From an uncultured Pseudomonadota bacterium (lineage in GTDB: Bacteria; Bdellovibrionota_B; Oligoflexia; Oligoflexales; CAIMVM01), in the NCBI GenBank assembly GCA_903844895.1, contig CAIMVM010000007.1:1-52369 (forward strand): a stretch of 52,369 nt of DNA, read 5' to 3'. Made by a program: the position numbers and the translations under genes. Shown here piece after piece: positions 51,944-52,369 of the stretch; the stretch's first letter is position 1, and every line of letters starts with the position of its first letter. Under the pieces are notes generated by a model that was not told the DNA's origin, ran no database searches, and saw only the letters and a program-made list of their open reading frames with translations.

Positions 51944-52369
51944 TTAATCTCCCACCAGTGAACGTCCACCACACACATCAATGACCTGTCCCGTTATATA
52001 GCGCGCTTCAGGCGAGCAAAGGAAAGCTGCCAGTGCGCCAATGTCTTTAGTTTCGCCCACAAATCCTGCAGGGATGCGCGAACGAAGTACTTTGCGGTCT
52101 TCTTCTAATTTGCTAACCATTGCTTCTGTCATGGGAGTTCGAATAAGTCCTGGAGCAATGGCATTGATCGTGATCCCACGATGGGCGACTTCACGAGCGA
52201 TAGACTTCGTAAATCCTTCGATCCCTGATTTTGCAGAACTGTAATTGACCTGCCCCATTTTAAAGCGGCGAGCTGTTATGGAGCTTAAGTTGATAATCCG
52301 CCCAAACTGATTGCGGTACATGCTTTTCAGCACGCGATGACAAAGAATCATGGGGACGAGCAGATGTTC
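51944..52369 (-). CDS. FabG-like 3-oxoacyl-ACP reductase, partial (C-terminal part)
   Basis: The 5' part lies beyond the right window edge. Visible from the edge: VLKSMYRNQFGRIINLSSIT with the active-site Ser region, VNYSSAKSGIEGFTKS with the normal Tyr-x3-Lys, the AIAPGLIRTPMTEAM segment, and YITGQVIDVCGG at the end. These are FabG-type marks; the enzyme reduces beta-ketoacyl-ACP with NADPH. It is the first visible gene of a minus-strand operon with the FabL-like SDR, hydrolase and GDSL enzyme. Confidence 0.88.
   Translation of the reverse strand, partial: EHLLVPMILCHRVLKSMYRNQFGRIINLSSITARRFKMGQVNYSSAKSGIEGFTKSIAREVAHRGITINAIAPGLIRTPMTEAMVSKLEEDRKVLRSRIPAGFVGETKDIGALAAFLCSPEARYITGQVIDVCGGRSLVGD

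Noticed and set aside
1-52369. tRNA or rRNA genes
   Set aside because: I looked for T-arm-like GGTTCGAATCC and conserved rRNA segments and found none that extended to a cloverleaf.

Overview
The window looks like a chromosomal segment of a Gram-negative bacterium, moderately AT-rich by eye. My best guess is the Bdellovibrionota/Oligoflexia or a neighbouring 'deltaproteobacterial' group. An LPS gene (kdsA), many secreted lipoproteins and peptidases, a prepilin-type protein and a beta-barrel-like protein ending in Phe support a Gram-negative envelope. The lineage itself is inference from gene content; no rRNA or tRNA gene was seen.

Left part (1-10.9 kb). The left edge is a graveyard of insertion sequences: an IS3-family element, cut by the window edge, sits inside the 3' part of an IS1634-like transposase. 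A three-gene lipid-type cassette follows (HisC-like aminotransferase, GNAT-PlsC double acyltransferase, fatty-acid hydroxylase/sterol-desaturase family). Next come a frameshifted RimL-like acetyltransferase, a CCA-adding enzyme, a beta-barrel-like protein, more IS remnants, and a second near-identical copy of the 3' end of the CCA-adding gene.

Middle part (10.9-31.7 kb). This is a chain of two-component and secreted-protein genes: an unusual REC plus DHp-only protein, a single-domain receiver, an OsmC protein, a trypsin-like protease, apt, several lipoproteins, two neighbouring HExxH metalloproteases (one with a C-terminal Cys/TM/Arg sorting-like tail), an M23 peptidase, a lytic-transglycosylase-like lipoprotein, sppA, aldose epimerase and rpsU. 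Tandem arrays and complex inverted repeats lie between them.

Right part (31.7-52.4 kb). A prepilin leader is fused to a phage tail-collar domain, followed by transposase and ATPase remnants. A tightly overlapping minus-strand operon (DCC thiol-oxidoreductase, OsmC, folE, TIGR01777 epimerase-SRPBCC fusion, photolyase) faces a GbsR/MarR-like regulator and an ABC1/UbiB kinase across a 26-bp palindrome. It looks like a photoreactivation/light-stress module. Then come truA, a small secreted Cys protein, a CPBP-family protein without its usual histidines, an amidase overlapping kdsA, an ABC ATPase followed by mscL, another IS1634-like remnant, and an operon with two SDRs (one FabG-like, one with a FabL-like Tyr-x6-Lys active site), an alpha/beta hydrolase and a GDSL hydrolase that runs off the right edge.

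Novelty candidates I rank highest are the prepilin-tail collar fusion, the light/photolyase operon with its palindromic control region, and the aminotransferase-acyltransferase-hydroxylase cassette. Several breaks (GNAT, IS1634-like) are single-base shifts that could be decay or sequence error.
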